A stretch of 64,000 bases of DNA from NCBI GenBank assembly GCA_036741355.1, contig DAINSK010000003.1, positions 91,406 through 155,405 of the forward strand. Reading direction: 5' to 3'. How positions within the stretch are numbered: position 1 is the stretch's first letter; every line of letters begins with the position of its first letter. Of the stretch, positions 25,290-34,476 are shown piece after piece. The DNA is from JBBRGK01 sp036741355. Its GTDB lineage: Bacteria > Chloroflexota > Dehalococcoidia > CAUJGQ01. Below the pieces are notes generated by a model. The model was given only the letters and a program-made list of their open reading frames with translations, searched no databases and was not told the DNA's origin. Made by a program: the position numbers and the translations under genes.

Positions 25290-26333
25290 TCACTTGATCG
25301 TGAGTTTGCCCTTCATTTCGGTCGGATGCACGTCGCACTGGAAGTCATAGGTTCCCGGCTGGTCGATCTGGAATGTAATGGTCGCGCTTTGGCCGGCGGG
25401 CAAAAGATCCGTCTTGATATCGCTGCCATCGGGTTTCTTGGCGTTGAGCAGGTGCCAGTTGTGGATGGCCGCGCCCTTGTTCTGAACCGTTATCGCTGCT
25501 GAAACGCCTTTGTCCGCAGTCAACGAGGTTTGCGAGAATTTATTGTCGGTCGTCGTTTCCGAGAGTCCGCCGCCCGCCCCTGGTCCTCCCGCAGCGGTTG
25601 CGGCGCCCGCGGCGGTGTTCGACGCCACGACCGTGACGGTCCCCTTCATTTCGGTCGGATGAACGTCGCACTGGAAGTTGTAGGTCCCCTCCTGTGCGAT
25701 CATGAAGCTCAGATCGGCCGATTGGCCCGGTTGCAGCAGGTCCGTTTTGACGTCCTGGCCGTCGGCTCCGGTGATACCCAGGATGTGCATGTTGTGAACA
25801 GTTTTCGCGTCGTTCCGCACCGTAACGACGACCGGCGCGTTCGCCTGGACCTGGTACGACGTGACGCTGAACTTGTTGTCGGTGGTGACCTCGGGCGCCG
25901 GCTTCGGCGATTGATTGCCACCGCTCGTGTTCGCCGCTTGCGCCCCAACGCCGCCCTTGTTTTCGCTCTCCGTGTGGGTCTGCCGGTAGACGCCGCTCGC
26001 GATTCCGGCGGCAAATAAGACGGCAAACGGCACCGCAACGCCGGCCAGCACGACCTGGCGGTTCAGGGTGCGCGCGGACGCAAAATAAGCGCAGCTGAAT
26101 AGGACCACCAGCGCGATGAACAGCGCTATCGCTGTGGCAGCGCTCTCCGACACCACGAGCAGGATCTGCGACACCGAGAGAATAATGACAAATATGGCCA
26201 GCGCACAGCCGACAGGAATCAGAAACGGTAGGCCGAATGTCTCTTTGAAGCCGCGGTGCTCGTAACCGCCGTGTGAACCGTGCGCTTTGGACTGATCAGC
26301 GCTGTGCGTTTCGCCCGCGTCGCCATTATCCAT
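25290..26333 (-). CDS. Membrane-anchored double cupredoxin protein
   Basis: The 347-aa protein has a His-rich cytoplasmic start, about three membrane helices (roughly 36-60, 66-88, 95-115), a low-complexity linker, then two tandem cupredoxin domains. Each domain ends with an identical CDVHPTEMKG block holding Cys, His and Met ligands, and each has an upstream His (HNMH, HNWH). It is the last gene of the cytochrome oxidase operon, 18 bp after ctaG, so copper delivery or electron transfer to the oxidase is inferred. GGGAG lies 9 nt before the ATG. Confidence 0.87.
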   Translation of the reverse strand: MDNGDAGETHSADQSKAHGSHGGYEHRGFKETFGLPFLIPVGCALAIFVIILSVSQILLVVSESAATAIALFIALVVLFSCAYFASARTLNRQVVLAGVAVPFAVLFAAGIASGVYRQTHTESENKGGVGAQAANTSGGNQSPKPAPEVTTDNKFSVTSYQVQANAPVVVTVRNDAKTVHNMHILGITGADGQDVKTDLLQPGQSADLSFMIAQEGTYNFQCDVHPTEMKGTVTVVASNTAAGAATAAGGPGAGGGLSETTTDNKFSQTSLTADKGVSAAITVQNKGAAIHNWHLLNAKKPDGSDIKTDLLPAGQSATITFQIDQPGTYDFQCDVHPTEMKGKLTIK

Positions 26334-26351
26334 GCCTGTGGACTCCCTCGG

Positions 26352-27248
26352 TTATCGCTGCCCGGGCGCCGGGCGATTTTCGTTGGTTTTGGTCAGGCCC
26401 ATCCGCTGCAGCTCGTCTTCCACGTCCGTCCAGGAGATCTGCGGATAGCCAAGCCGATCAAGCTCCTCGAGAGCGTCCGGATGGTCACGCTGTTCCTGCT
26501 TGTACCAGCGGAAGAAGACGACGGTCATCAGCCCGAAAATCAGCGCTCCTCCCGACAGCTTCATGACCAATCCCGCCATCACCTGGTCGTCCAACGGCGA
26601 CAGCCCCCAGCGACGCGGAGCAGCCGCGTAGAACGGGTAGAACACCGTCGTCCCATAGGTCATGATCGAGGCGATGATTGATGGCACCAACGACTGTACA
26701 AATAGGTAAATAAATTGGCCCGAGAAGTGCAGCCGCGGCAACGCCGGCAACGGGCTGAAGACGGGCCACCACAACAGGATCGCCGAGGCCATAAGCAGCA
26801 CGTGTGCAAAGAAGTGAACCGCGTGATGCGTGAGCACAAAGTCCATGAACTCGGGCAGGTGCGTAAACACCGTCGTTAGGTTAAAAACGGCGATTGCAAC
26901 GACCGGCAGCGCCAATACCTTCGCAGTCGGAAAGACGAATCGCCTGGTCAGGAACGGCCGCAACATCCAGCCGGGCGTTCCGAGAAGCAAAAGAGGCGCC
27001 GCAACCATCGAGATCAGCAGGTGCTGAATCATGTGGACTGCGAAGAGATACCGCTCTCCCCAGTCGTGTATGGGCGTCCCGGCTGCCACCCATAGCAGAA
27101 AGACGCCGCACGTGTAGATGAGGAACTGGCGCTTGGAAAGGCGGCACTCTAGCGGGTGACGCCGAGCGCCACGCAACGCCACGGCGATGTAGCCGCCTTC
27201 CAGCGCGAAGATCCAAAACAGTACGTCCGGATGCAGTTGCCAATTCAT
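26352..27248 (-). CDS. ctaG: Cytochrome c oxidase assembly factor CtaG (caa3 type)
   Basis: The 298-aa membrane protein has six or seven helices with the family's conserved His residues and motifs (HMIQHLL, TPGWMLRPFL, HHAVHFFAH). Bacillus-type CtaG is needed to assemble caa3 oxidase, probably in copper insertion. A soluble tail follows the last helix. It lies in the oxidase operon after ctaF and before the cupredoxin gene. Confidence 0.92.
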   Translation of the reverse strand: MNWQLHPDVLFWIFALEGGYIAVALRGARRHPLECRLSKRQFLIYTCGVFLLWVAAGTPIHDWGERYLFAVHMIQHLLISMVAAPLLLLGTPGWMLRPFLTRRFVFPTAKVLALPVVAIAVFNLTTVFTHLPEFMDFVLTHHAVHFFAHVLLMASAILLWWPVFSPLPALPRLHFSGQFIYLFVQSLVPSIIASIMTYGTTVFYPFYAAAPRRWGLSPLDDQVMAGLVMKLSGGALIFGLMTVVFFRWYKQEQRDHPDALEELDRLGYPQISWTDVEDELQRMGLTKTNENRPAPGQR

Positions 27249-27296
27249 GCTTTGCCGGTCCTCGGGTCGGCGGGATCACATTGAACGGTGGTCTGA

Positions 27297-27632
27297 CTAC
27301 GGCATTCCGTTCAGCGTGAGAATCACGACCAGGAACGCGCCGAACGCCAGGAAAATTCCGGTCACGAAAATAAAGCTCAGCAACCGGCCGTCAAATCTCA
27401 GGTGCATGAAGAACGCAACGACGATCGCGAACTTGATTGCAGACAGAAAAACGAGGCACACGATCAGCAGCGCCCTGGCGATGCTGCCGTAAAAATAATA
27501 GATCGCGACCTCAATCGCGGTGATGACTGCCAGAAATACCGCTATCCGAACGTAATCGAGCTGGCTCGGAATGTGCCGCTCGTGGTGCTGCAGCCCCGCA
27601 CGAGGGAATCGGCTCTGGGTAGGTATCGTCAT
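27297..27632 (-). CDS. ctaF: Cytochrome c oxidase subunit IV (CtaF)
   Basis: The 111-aa protein has three membrane helices and the family features YYFYGSIA, KFAIVVAFFMHLRFD and a final hydrophobic span. Small prokaryotic subunit IV stabilises the heme-copper oxidase core. GGAGAG precedes the ATG. It follows ctaE by 64 bp in the same operon. Confidence 0.9.
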   Translation of the reverse strand: MTIPTQSRFPRAGLQHHERHIPSQLDYVRIAVFLAVITAIEVAIYYFYGSIARALLIVCLVFLSAIKFAIVVAFFMHLRFDGRLLSFIFVTGIFLAFGAFLVVILTLNGMP

Positions 27633-27696
27633 ATGCGCTCTCCGCTAAGGACCGACGCTACACGAGCATCGGTCAGCCACAGTGGCCGTCTACGCT

Positions 27697-28302
27697 TTAC
27701 GTTTTAACCAGGTAGACCAGCGTAAAGATAATGATCCAGACGATATCGACGAAATGCCAGTACAGGCCCACCAGTTCGATATTGAGACTCTTGGACTCTG
27801 GCAGCTTGCCGCGTATCGAGAAGACAAAGCACGTCAGCAGCATGAGCACGCCGACAGATACGTGCGCTCCGTGGAACCCCGTCAGCACAAAGAAAGTGGT
27901 CCCGAACAGGTTTGTGTGAAGCGTTAGCCCCTTGCGAACGAAGTCCGTAAACTCAAAAGCCTGGCCGCCCAGGAACGTGCACCCGAGGAACGCGGTCGCG
28001 AGCAACCAGACACGTAGTGCCCGCTGGTCGCCGCGCTGAATCGCGGACAGTGCAAGCACCATCGTCAAGCTGCTCATTAGCAAGACGAACGAGCTGACGG
28101 AGGTATACGGGATGTTAAAAACGTCCTTCGGGTACGGGCCCTCGAGGCTTCGGCCGCGATAAAGCATGAACGAAGCAATCAATGAGCCGAAGAACATGCA
28201 CTCCGACGCCAGAAAAACCCACATGAACAACTTACGGTTGTCGTAACCGGTGGCGGTCTCCGCGGAATGCGGGGCCGGCAACACCGCCTCGCTTACAGCC
28301 AC
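27697..28302 (-). CDS. ctaE: Cytochrome c oxidase subunit III (CtaE)
   Basis: The 201-aa five-helix subunit III carries the signatures FLASECMFFGSL, GCTFLGGQAFEF and FHGAHVSVG, with YWHFVDIVW near the end. It supports stable turnover of the oxidase core. The start is GTG at 28302 with GGGAGG 6 nt upstream. It is the third gene of the operon. Confidence 0.95.
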   Translation of the reverse strand: MAVSEAVLPAPHSAETATGYDNRKLFMWVFLASECMFFGSLIASFMLYRGRSLEGPYPKDVFNIPYTSVSSFVLLMSSLTMVLALSAIQRGDQRALRVWLLATAFLGCTFLGGQAFEFTDFVRKGLTLHTNLFGTTFFVLTGFHGAHVSVGVLMLLTCFVFSIRGKLPESKSLNIELVGLYWHFVDIVWIIIFTLVYLVKT

Positions 28303-28345
28303 AGCAGCCTCCCCAGCCGAATGCTTAGAGCCTGTCTTTGTTGGA

Positions 28346-30202
28346 TCAATCGCCCGGCTCCATCGTCCAGCCGAAGGCCCCCACTAAGAGCACGAGCAGG
28401 CCCGCGGCCAGCAGGCCGAAAAATGCGTGGCTGTCCTGCTGGTAGATGATGCCGTAGCCCATGATCGGCAGGCCCAGGGCCGTAAGAATCGGGTAGAAAG
28501 AAGGATTCGGCATGTGGATGCGCCCCACCGGCTCCTGTGCTGCCTCTTGGGCTTCTGCCCGAGGGGCGGAGAAGCGGCGCAGCAGCTTCTGGTGCCATAG
28601 CGGGTCACGCGCCTGCACGATCGGAATTCGATCGAAGTTGTGCGCGGGCGGTGGAGACGGAATCGTCCACTCGAGCGTGCGACCATCCCACGGATCGGGA
28701 CCCGCATCCGGCTCCTTCCGCAGCGAAACGAACACGTTTATCAAGAAGATCAGGATTGAGAGCGCGATGGTAAACGCCCCGACTGTGGAAACCATGTTCC
28801 AGAAGCCCCAACCGTTACCCGCCGCGTAGGTGTAGATGCGGCGTGGCATACCATCCAGACCCAGGACGTGGAACGGCCCGAAGGTGACGTTGAAACCGAT
28901 CAACATCAACCAGAAGTGCCAGAGCCCGATCTTTTCGCTCAGCAACCGGCCGGTGATCTTCGGGAACCAGTAGTAGATGCCGCCAAACAGCCCGAACACC
29001 GACCCCCCAAACAGCACGTAGTGGAAATGGGCGACGATGTAGTAGGTGTTGTGCTGTTCCCAGTCGGCCGGCACGAGGGCGTGAGTGACGCCGCTGAGAC
29101 CGCCAATCGTGAACATCGCTATGAAGCCAAGGGCAAAGAGCATGGGCGTCTTGAGATGAATGTCGCCATCCCAGAGAGTTGCAAGCCAGTTGAAGATCTT
29201 TACACCGGTCGGCACGGCAATCAGCATCGTCGATACGGCGAAAGCGGAGTTCGCAGTAGATCCCAGCCCGATCGTGAACATGTGGTGCGCCCACACGCCC
29301 CACGACATCACGCCGATCGCGATACCGGAAAAGACGACCACCGGATAACCGAACAGCGGTTTTCGCGAGAAGGTGGGCAAGATCTCACTCACGATGCCCA
29401 TCGCGGGCAAGATCAGGATGTAGACCTCAGGATGCCCGAATATCCAGAATAGGTGTTGCCAGAGTACGGGGTCGCCGCCCTTGGCGACGTTGAAGAAGTT
29501 GGTTGCAAACTCACGATCGAACATCAGCTCGATCAGAGCGACCGTGATCACCGGCAACGCGAGCGCCAACAATACCTGGGTGACCAGTGACATCCACACG
29601 AACACCGGCATACGCATCAGCCGCATGCCCGGAGCGCGAAGGTTCAAGATCGTCACGATGAAGTTGAAGGACGCAATAAGCGAAGCGACGCCGATAATTT
29701 GCAAACCGGCGAACCAGTAGTCCTGGTTGTGACCCGGTGAGAACGCCAGCGTCGTCAAATTGGCGTAGCCAAACCAGCCATCATCGGGCGCGGCGTGCGC
29801 TAGCCAGCCCGTGTTGATGAAGATGCCGCCGAACAGGTACAGCCAGTAACTAAGCGCATTCAGTCTTGGAAATGCGACGTCACGGGCGCCGATCATTAAC
29901 GGCAACATGAAGTTGAAGAACGCCGCCGACATCGGCATCACGGCTAGGAAGATCATCGTCGTCCCGTGCATGGTAAAGAGCGAGTTGTAGGTTTCCGCGC
30001 TGTAAATGTGCTGGCCTGGCCGGGCAAGCTGCACTCGGATCATCAGCGCTTCGATGCCGCCAATGACGAAGAACGACATGGAGGTTGTGAGATAAAGAAT
30101 GCCGATCCGCTTGTGATCGACGGTCGTCATCCAACTCCAAATGTAATCGAGCCGGCTCGGGCGCGGAATAACGCCCGTCATCGGTTGGACTATGGTCGCC
30201 AT
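28346..30202 (-). CDS. ctaD: Cytochrome c oxidase subunit I (CtaD)
   Basis: The 618-aa catalytic subunit holds low-spin heme a and the a3-CuB centre. FGHPEVYI contains the cross-linked His-Tyr and the A-type proton-channel Glu. HH in WGVWAHHMF supplies CuB ligands, and later HFHYV carries heme ligands. It has a long C-terminal extension with one or two extra helices. GGAGG lies 9 nt before the ATG. Together with a cytochrome-c-fused subunit II this indicates a caa3-type terminal oxidase. Confidence 0.97.
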   Translation of the reverse strand: MATIVQPMTGVIPRPSRLDYIWSWMTTVDHKRIGILYLTTSMSFFVIGGIEALMIRVQLARPGQHIYSAETYNSLFTMHGTTMIFLAVMPMSAAFFNFMLPLMIGARDVAFPRLNALSYWLYLFGGIFINTGWLAHAAPDDGWFGYANLTTLAFSPGHNQDYWFAGLQIIGVASLIASFNFIVTILNLRAPGMRLMRMPVFVWMSLVTQVLLALALPVITVALIELMFDREFATNFFNVAKGGDPVLWQHLFWIFGHPEVYILILPAMGIVSEILPTFSRKPLFGYPVVVFSGIAIGVMSWGVWAHHMFTIGLGSTANSAFAVSTMLIAVPTGVKIFNWLATLWDGDIHLKTPMLFALGFIAMFTIGGLSGVTHALVPADWEQHNTYYIVAHFHYVLFGGSVFGLFGGIYYWFPKITGRLLSEKIGLWHFWLMLIGFNVTFGPFHVLGLDGMPRRIYTYAAGNGWGFWNMVSTVGAFTIALSILIFLINVFVSLRKEPDAGPDPWDGRTLEWTIPSPPPAHNFDRIPIVQARDPLWHQKLLRRFSAPRAEAQEAAQEPVGRIHMPNPSFYPILTALGLPIMGYGIIYQQDSHAFFGLLAAGLLVLLVGAFGWTMEPGD

Positions 30203-30269
30203 GGTGCGATCCTCCGCGGTGCGGTCGCTGGTATCACTGGAAGCCCGGAATCGAACGTAAGCAGGCGCG

Positions 30270-31292
30270 TCACTTCAATGTCTCCAGATAGGCAGCGAGG
30301 TTCGCTATCTCCTCGTCACTGAGGTGAAGATTGGGCATTTTTGCTTCAGGCTTGACCGCCTGTGGATCGTGAATCCACTTCTGGACGTTCTGACTGTTGT
30401 TTTGCAACGTTGCCCCGGCAAACAGCGTGCGCGAGGCGAAGTGCGTCAGGTTTGGGCCGACTTTGCCCTGGGAAACACCCTGAATCGTGTGACAGCCGAT
30501 GCAGGCGCCGCTGGCAAACGCCTGCGCCCCGGCCTGCACGTCCGCTGCCGGCGCCACAGGCGGCGCCTGCTGGTTGGCGACCCAGGTCTGAAAATCTCCG
30601 GGCGAGTCGGCCATCACTCGAAAGCGCATGAAGGCATGCGAGGCGCCGCAAAACTGCGTGCACTGCCCCGAATAATCGCCGGGATGGTCCGCCTGGAGCC
30701 ACATCTCGTTGTTATGCGAGGGAACTACGTCTAGCTGGCCGGCGAGTGAAGGCACGTAGAACGCGTGGATGACGTCGATCGAATTCAGTGACAGATTCAC
30801 GCGCGTCCCGATCGGGATGTGCATCTCGTTTGCGGTGGTGAATCCGAGATCGGGATACTGGAACTCCCACCACCATTGATGAGCAATCACGTTGACGTGC
30901 ATCGAGTTCGGGGCGTTATTCTTCGGCTGCAGGTGGTAGATCATCGCCACGGTCGGGATTGCAAAGATCGCCAGCAACAAGGTTGGCGCTATCGTCCAGC
31001 CGATCTCCATCCGGGTATTGCCATGCACCTGCTTCGGCAAGACGTCGCCGCGATCGCGGCGATGGCGGAAGCGGATGGCTGCAAATACGATTAGCCCTTC
31101 CACGAGGATGAAGACCACGACGGCTACCCAGAAAGCCGGATAAAAGAGCGCTTTCTCATCCCGCGCAACTGGACCACGCGGCGCAAGCGCGTCCTGTGGG
31201 TTTGTGCCCCAGCAGGCCGTCGAGTAAAGCACCGGGGCAACGGTCCAGGCGGCAAGAAGGAGTCCCTGAAGCCGACGAGTCCGCGAAGCCAT
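30270..31292 (-). CDS. ctaC: Cytochrome c oxidase subunit II with fused cytochrome c domain (CtaC)
   Basis: The 340-aa protein has a signal with a possible lipobox ending STAC, two membrane helices, a cupredoxin domain with the CuA site C-x3-C-x3-H-x2-M (CTQFCGASHAFM), and a C-terminal cytochrome c with CIGCH and a distal Met in KMPNL. It accepts electrons from cytochrome c and passes them to subunit I. The ATG at 31292 has GGAG 6 nt upstream; a 58-codon upstream extension is rejected. It is first of the oxidase operon. Confidence 0.95.
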   Translation of the reverse strand: MASRTRRLQGLLLAAWTVAPVLYSTACWGTNPQDALAPRGPVARDEKALFYPAFWVAVVVFILVEGLIVFAAIRFRHRRDRGDVLPKQVHGNTRMEIGWTIAPTLLLAIFAIPTVAMIYHLQPKNNAPNSMHVNVIAHQWWWEFQYPDLGFTTANEMHIPIGTRVNLSLNSIDVIHAFYVPSLAGQLDVVPSHNNEMWLQADHPGDYSGQCTQFCGASHAFMRFRVMADSPGDFQTWVANQQAPPVAPAADVQAGAQAFASGACIGCHTIQGVSQGKVGPNLTHFASRTLFAGATLQNNSQNVQKWIHDPQAVKPEAKMPNLHLSDEEIANLAAYLETLK

Positions 31293-31514
31293 AGCCACTC
31301 CGTCGCGATGATCTGTGCTGCGGGGATAAGCCCGGGCGCCCGCGGACATTCGCTCGTTCACGCGCGATACATGCAACGGCGTTGGTTTGCCGGAGCGCAC
31401 GAGGGGTGTCCGGTGGCGCACCAGCCAGCGCCGGCTGCTTGGCGGCGCATCGATTCGGATGATCACGATGCCGTAGGCACGTGGCCGCCTCCGTCACCGG
31501 TCTCAATCACGGTC

Positions 31515-31544
31515 AGTCTAGGAACGGCCACTCTTTAGTGTCAA
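31515..31544 (-). promoter_or_regulatory. Putative promoter of the oxidase operon
   Basis: On the minus strand TTGACA (31544-31539) is followed after 18 bp by TAGACT (31520-31515). It would place the transcription start about 215 nt upstream of ctaC. The perfect -35 makes it plausible. Confidence 0.4.
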
Positions 31545-31589
31545 GATGTACTCATCAATAATATTCAAGGCGTTCGTGAAAGGCACGGT

Positions 31590-32039
31590 ATGACAGCTGA
31601 GACTGGTTTTGTTGATTGGAATAACCTCGATTCCCAGCGTCACTGGTACAAGATTCGTCACGAGTTTGAGAGCGAGCTTCGCTCGGCCACGTCAGACATT
31701 CGCAAGGCTTTCGAAGTCAGCCTCAAGTTGAATACCGCGACGATCGTCACCGACGGAGAGCGAAGCTGTCTCCGGATTCCGATCAGCGCCGTGTGGCGCG
31801 ACCAACTCGAGCAAACCATCGCCGCGCTGCTGGTAACCGCGCCGGTTGAGGACGAGCAGCGAATGGCGGCCATCGCTCACGGCGTGTCTGAACTAGTCCG
31901 ACGCTGGGTCGAGCGCGCGGTCCCGGTGGGCGCTTCACCGGAGTTCCTCTATCCCGACCGCGAAGTTCGCTGGCCCAACGAGCCCGAATCCGCGGACGCG
32001 ACCGGCCAGGCCGTCAAAGAGGAAACAGCGGCGACGTAG
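31590..32039 (+). CDS. Unknown 149-aa soluble protein
   Basis: This is a soluble, acidic protein with a mostly helical predicted look, aromatic-rich N-terminus (WNNLDSQRHWYKIRHEF) and disordered acidic tail. No recognised domain. It lies between ctaC and sco1 on the opposite strand; its stop abuts the sco1 stop. A link to the oxidase is only positional. Confidence 0.6.
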   Translation: MTAETGFVDWNNLDSQRHWYKIRHEFESELRSATSDIRKAFEVSLKLNTATIVTDGERSCLRIPISAVWRDQLEQTIAALLVTAPVEDEQRMAAIAHGVSELVRRWVERAVPVGASPEFLYPDREVRWPNEPESADATGQAVKEETAAT

Positions 32040-32675
32040 TTATCCGCCCGCCAGCAATTTCAGGTCGCGCACCAGGTCCGGAATCGTGATGTCGGGGCGC
32101 ACCAGCAGCCGCTCGCGGCCCTGAGCGTCGATCAGGTACATGGCGGCGTCGTGATCGATAACGTTGGGACCAGGCGTTCCAGGGTGTAGTGCGCGGACTG
32201 CCGCGGGCTCGGGTTCAGCCCCGATAAAATAATCCTTCCAAACGGCGGCCAGTTCGTCCTTCGTGCCGAGCCCGTAGCGCCAGCGTGTACCGAGCGACCC
32301 AAGATTGTGGTCTGCCGTGAATTGGGCCACGCTCGCCGGGGTATCACCGTCCGGATCGACGCTGACCGCAACGAACGCGACCCGGGTCCTGGCAGAGCCC
32401 AACTTCGCGTCTGCAGCGGATAGCTTTCCGGCGATTGCCGGACAGACGTCGGGGCAGTGAGTGTACAGAAATGTGACCAGCACGGCCTTGCCACGGTAGT
32501 CGCTGAGCGAGAAACGTGCGCCGCCTCCGTCCTGCAGCGTAAAGTCCGGAGCCGGTGTAGCGTCGAGGTTCGTGCCTTTGAGCTTGCCACCGCCGCCACA
32601 GGCAACTGCCATAGCCACCAGCGCCAGTCCGACTGCACCGCCTGAACGCCGGAGGGAAAGCCAGTGCGGGGTCAT
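32040..32675 (-). CDS. SCO1/SenC-family copper chaperone lipoprotein
   Basis: The 211-aa protein has a lipoprotein signal ending VAC|GGGG, then a thioredoxin fold with the copper-binding CPDVC and the distal His in IDHDAAMYLID. SCO1 proteins deliver copper to or reduce the CuA site of subunit II, fitting the neighbouring oxidase operon. AGGAA precedes the ATG, which overlaps the copC-like stop by 4 nt (ATGA). Confidence 0.92.
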   Translation of the reverse strand: MTPHWLSLRRSGGAVGLALVAMAVACGGGGKLKGTNLDATPAPDFTLQDGGGARFSLSDYRGKAVLVTFLYTHCPDVCPAIAGKLSAADAKLGSARTRVAFVAVSVDPDGDTPASVAQFTADHNLGSLGTRWRYGLGTKDELAAVWKDYFIGAEPEPAAVRALHPGTPGPNVIDHDAAMYLIDAQGRERLLVRPDITIPDLVRDLKLLAGG

Positions 32676-33250
32676 CGCGGTTCCTCGGGTGAAGCTCCTT
32701 CGCCCGCCTTACGACGTCGCTTTTGGATGTAGTACAGGGCAACCGGCACCGCGATGATCGCCGTTAACCCGCCCTCGATGATGCCGCGCCGGTATCCCGT
32801 AATGGTCAGATCGCCATCGTCGACCGTAAGGGTGAGGCTGCGATCCGCGGCTCGAGCGGCGGCGTCGGGCTGTACCCCAAGATAGAACGCGAATTCGCCG
32901 CCGTCATGGTCGAGATCCGTTTCGCCAAGGGTTTTGAAGGTGACGACGTAACGACCGGGCGGCAGTCCTGGCTGCAGCCCCACGGAAAAGTGATCGTGAT
33001 CGGTGGGATCCACGACCACGTCCCCGGAATCGACGTGGCGCTGGTCTCGATCGATGACGATCACCTGGGTGTTGCCCGGCACAGGACTCGTCGGACGCCG
33101 CGTATAAATGTCGATGCGCGCCGGCTGTCGGGACAGAACCTCACCCGGCCCGGGACTCGAATGATCGTATTGAGCCTTGGCGGCCGCGGCGCTGACGGTT
33201 ACGAACACCCCGAGCAGCGCCATTAACGGCAGTAAGCGATCAAAACGCAT
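32672..33250 (-). CDS. CopC-domain copper-resistance/transport protein
   Basis: The 192-aa protein has a signal peptide (about 1-26), a CopC-like beta-sandwich beginning YDHSSPGPGEVL with His-rich loops (DPTDHDHF), and a C-terminal membrane helix (about 157-175) with a basic tail. It should bind copper outside the membrane. It is translationally coupled to the SCO1 gene. A TACAAT hexamer 9 nt upstream of the ATG could give a near-leaderless transcript. Confidence 0.85.
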   Translation of the reverse strand: MRFDRLLPLMALLGVFVTVSAAAAKAQYDHSSPGPGEVLSRQPARIDIYTRRPTSPVPGNTQVIVIDRDQRHVDSGDVVVDPTDHDHFSVGLQPGLPPGRYVVTFKTLGETDLDHDGGEFAFYLGVQPDAAARAADRSLTLTVDDGDLTITGYRRGIIEGGLTAIIAVPVALYYIQKRRRKAGEGASPEEPR

Positions 33251-33402
33251 GGCGAACCTATTGTACTCATCGATCGATCTTCAGTCTGCGAGGCGCCGTT
33301 CACCGCGCGCGCTGGCGTGCCAGGTCGACAAGGTGATAGAAACCAAAGAGGATTGGGTGCGGCAACGACACCGGGTTCGTGCCGACACCATAGGGAGAGG
33401 TC

Positions 33403-34449
33403 ATGGAGATCATCGAGGGCGTCTATCAGCTTGTCACGCCATTTCCGCAGTTCACGTACGCGCAGGCACGCGAAATTCGCCAGGACCTGGGCAAGAAGCC
33501 GCGTTGGATCAGGTCCCTGCCATACGTGTTGCCCTACCTGATTCGCAGCCAGGGCGACCTGGCGCTTGTCGATAACGGGTGGAATACGGACGTTGCGCAC
33601 GAGGCGCTCGCCCAGGGAATGGCCGAGCATGCCGCCAGCCCCAAAGAGCTGACCCAGCTCATCATTACGCACGTCCATCCAGACCATTTCGGGTTGACCG
33701 GCCGCCTCTGGGATGAGTCGGGCGCTGAAGTGGTCATGCATGAAAAGGAAGCCGAGGTCATCAACAGCCGCTACCTGAGACCGCAGCCTCTGGTGGACCA
33801 GATGCAAAACTGGATGGGCAGACACGGTGTGCCGGAGATGACGGCGCCGGAACTGGCGCGCGGCTCGATGAGCATGCTCGACAAAGTTTCGGTGCGTGAG
33901 CCCGACCGTGTCTTGCAGGGCGGCGAACATCTCAAAGTTGGCGATTTCGACCTGGAGGTTATCTGGACGCCAGGACATGCCCCGGGCCATATCTGCCTGT
34001 ATGAACCTAACCGGAAGATCCTGTTCAGCGGTGACCATATTCTGCCGACGATTACGCCAAACGTGTCACGTCACGCACAACAGACCGGCAACCCCCTCGC
34101 CGACTACATCAAATCGCTGGAAAAGGTCGAGCACCTCGACGTTGAGATCCTACTGCCAGCGCACGAGTTCGACACCCGCGACCTCAAGAAGCGCGTGGCC
34201 GAAATCCGCGCGCATCACGAGGAGCGGCTGGCCGAGATGGAGCGAGCGATTGGCGAGGGCGCGACTGCGTGGGATGTCGCGGGGCGTGTCAAGTGGACGA
34301 CCGGCATGCTTGCCGAATTCGAACCGTTCATGCAGCGCTCTGCCGTCGGCGAGACGCTTGCCCACCTCGAATACCTCTATGAGCTCGGGCGTATACGCAT
34401 GCACGAGCCCGCGAACGAGGGTGGAGTCATTACCTGGACCCGCGGCTAA
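33403..34449 (+). CDS. Metallo-beta-lactamase-fold hydrolase
   Basis: The 348-aa protein has the MBL metal motif HVHPDH, later APGHICLY (third His), GDHIL (bridging Asp) and a C-terminal helical extension of about 80 aa, as in the LACTB2/hydroxyacylglutathione-hydrolase-like group. It likely hydrolyses a thioester or ester. GGGAGAGG lies before the ATG. It is divergent from copC-sco1, with no obvious partner. Confidence 0.88.
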   Translation: MEIIEGVYQLVTPFPQFTYAQAREIRQDLGKKPRWIRSLPYVLPYLIRSQGDLALVDNGWNTDVAHEALAQGMAEHAASPKELTQLIITHVHPDHFGLTGRLWDESGAEVVMHEKEAEVINSRYLRPQPLVDQMQNWMGRHGVPEMTAPELARGSMSMLDKVSVREPDRVLQGGEHLKVGDFDLEVIWTPGHAPGHICLYEPNRKILFSGDHILPTITPNVSRHAQQTGNPLADYIKSLEKVEHLDVEILLPAHEFDTRDLKKRVAEIRAHHEERLAEMERAIGEGATAWDVAGRVKWTTGMLAEFEPFMQRSAVGETLAHLEYLYELGRIRMHEPANEGGVITWTRG

Positions 34450-34476
34450 CGTCGGCCTCCCGGAGTATCCCGTGCG

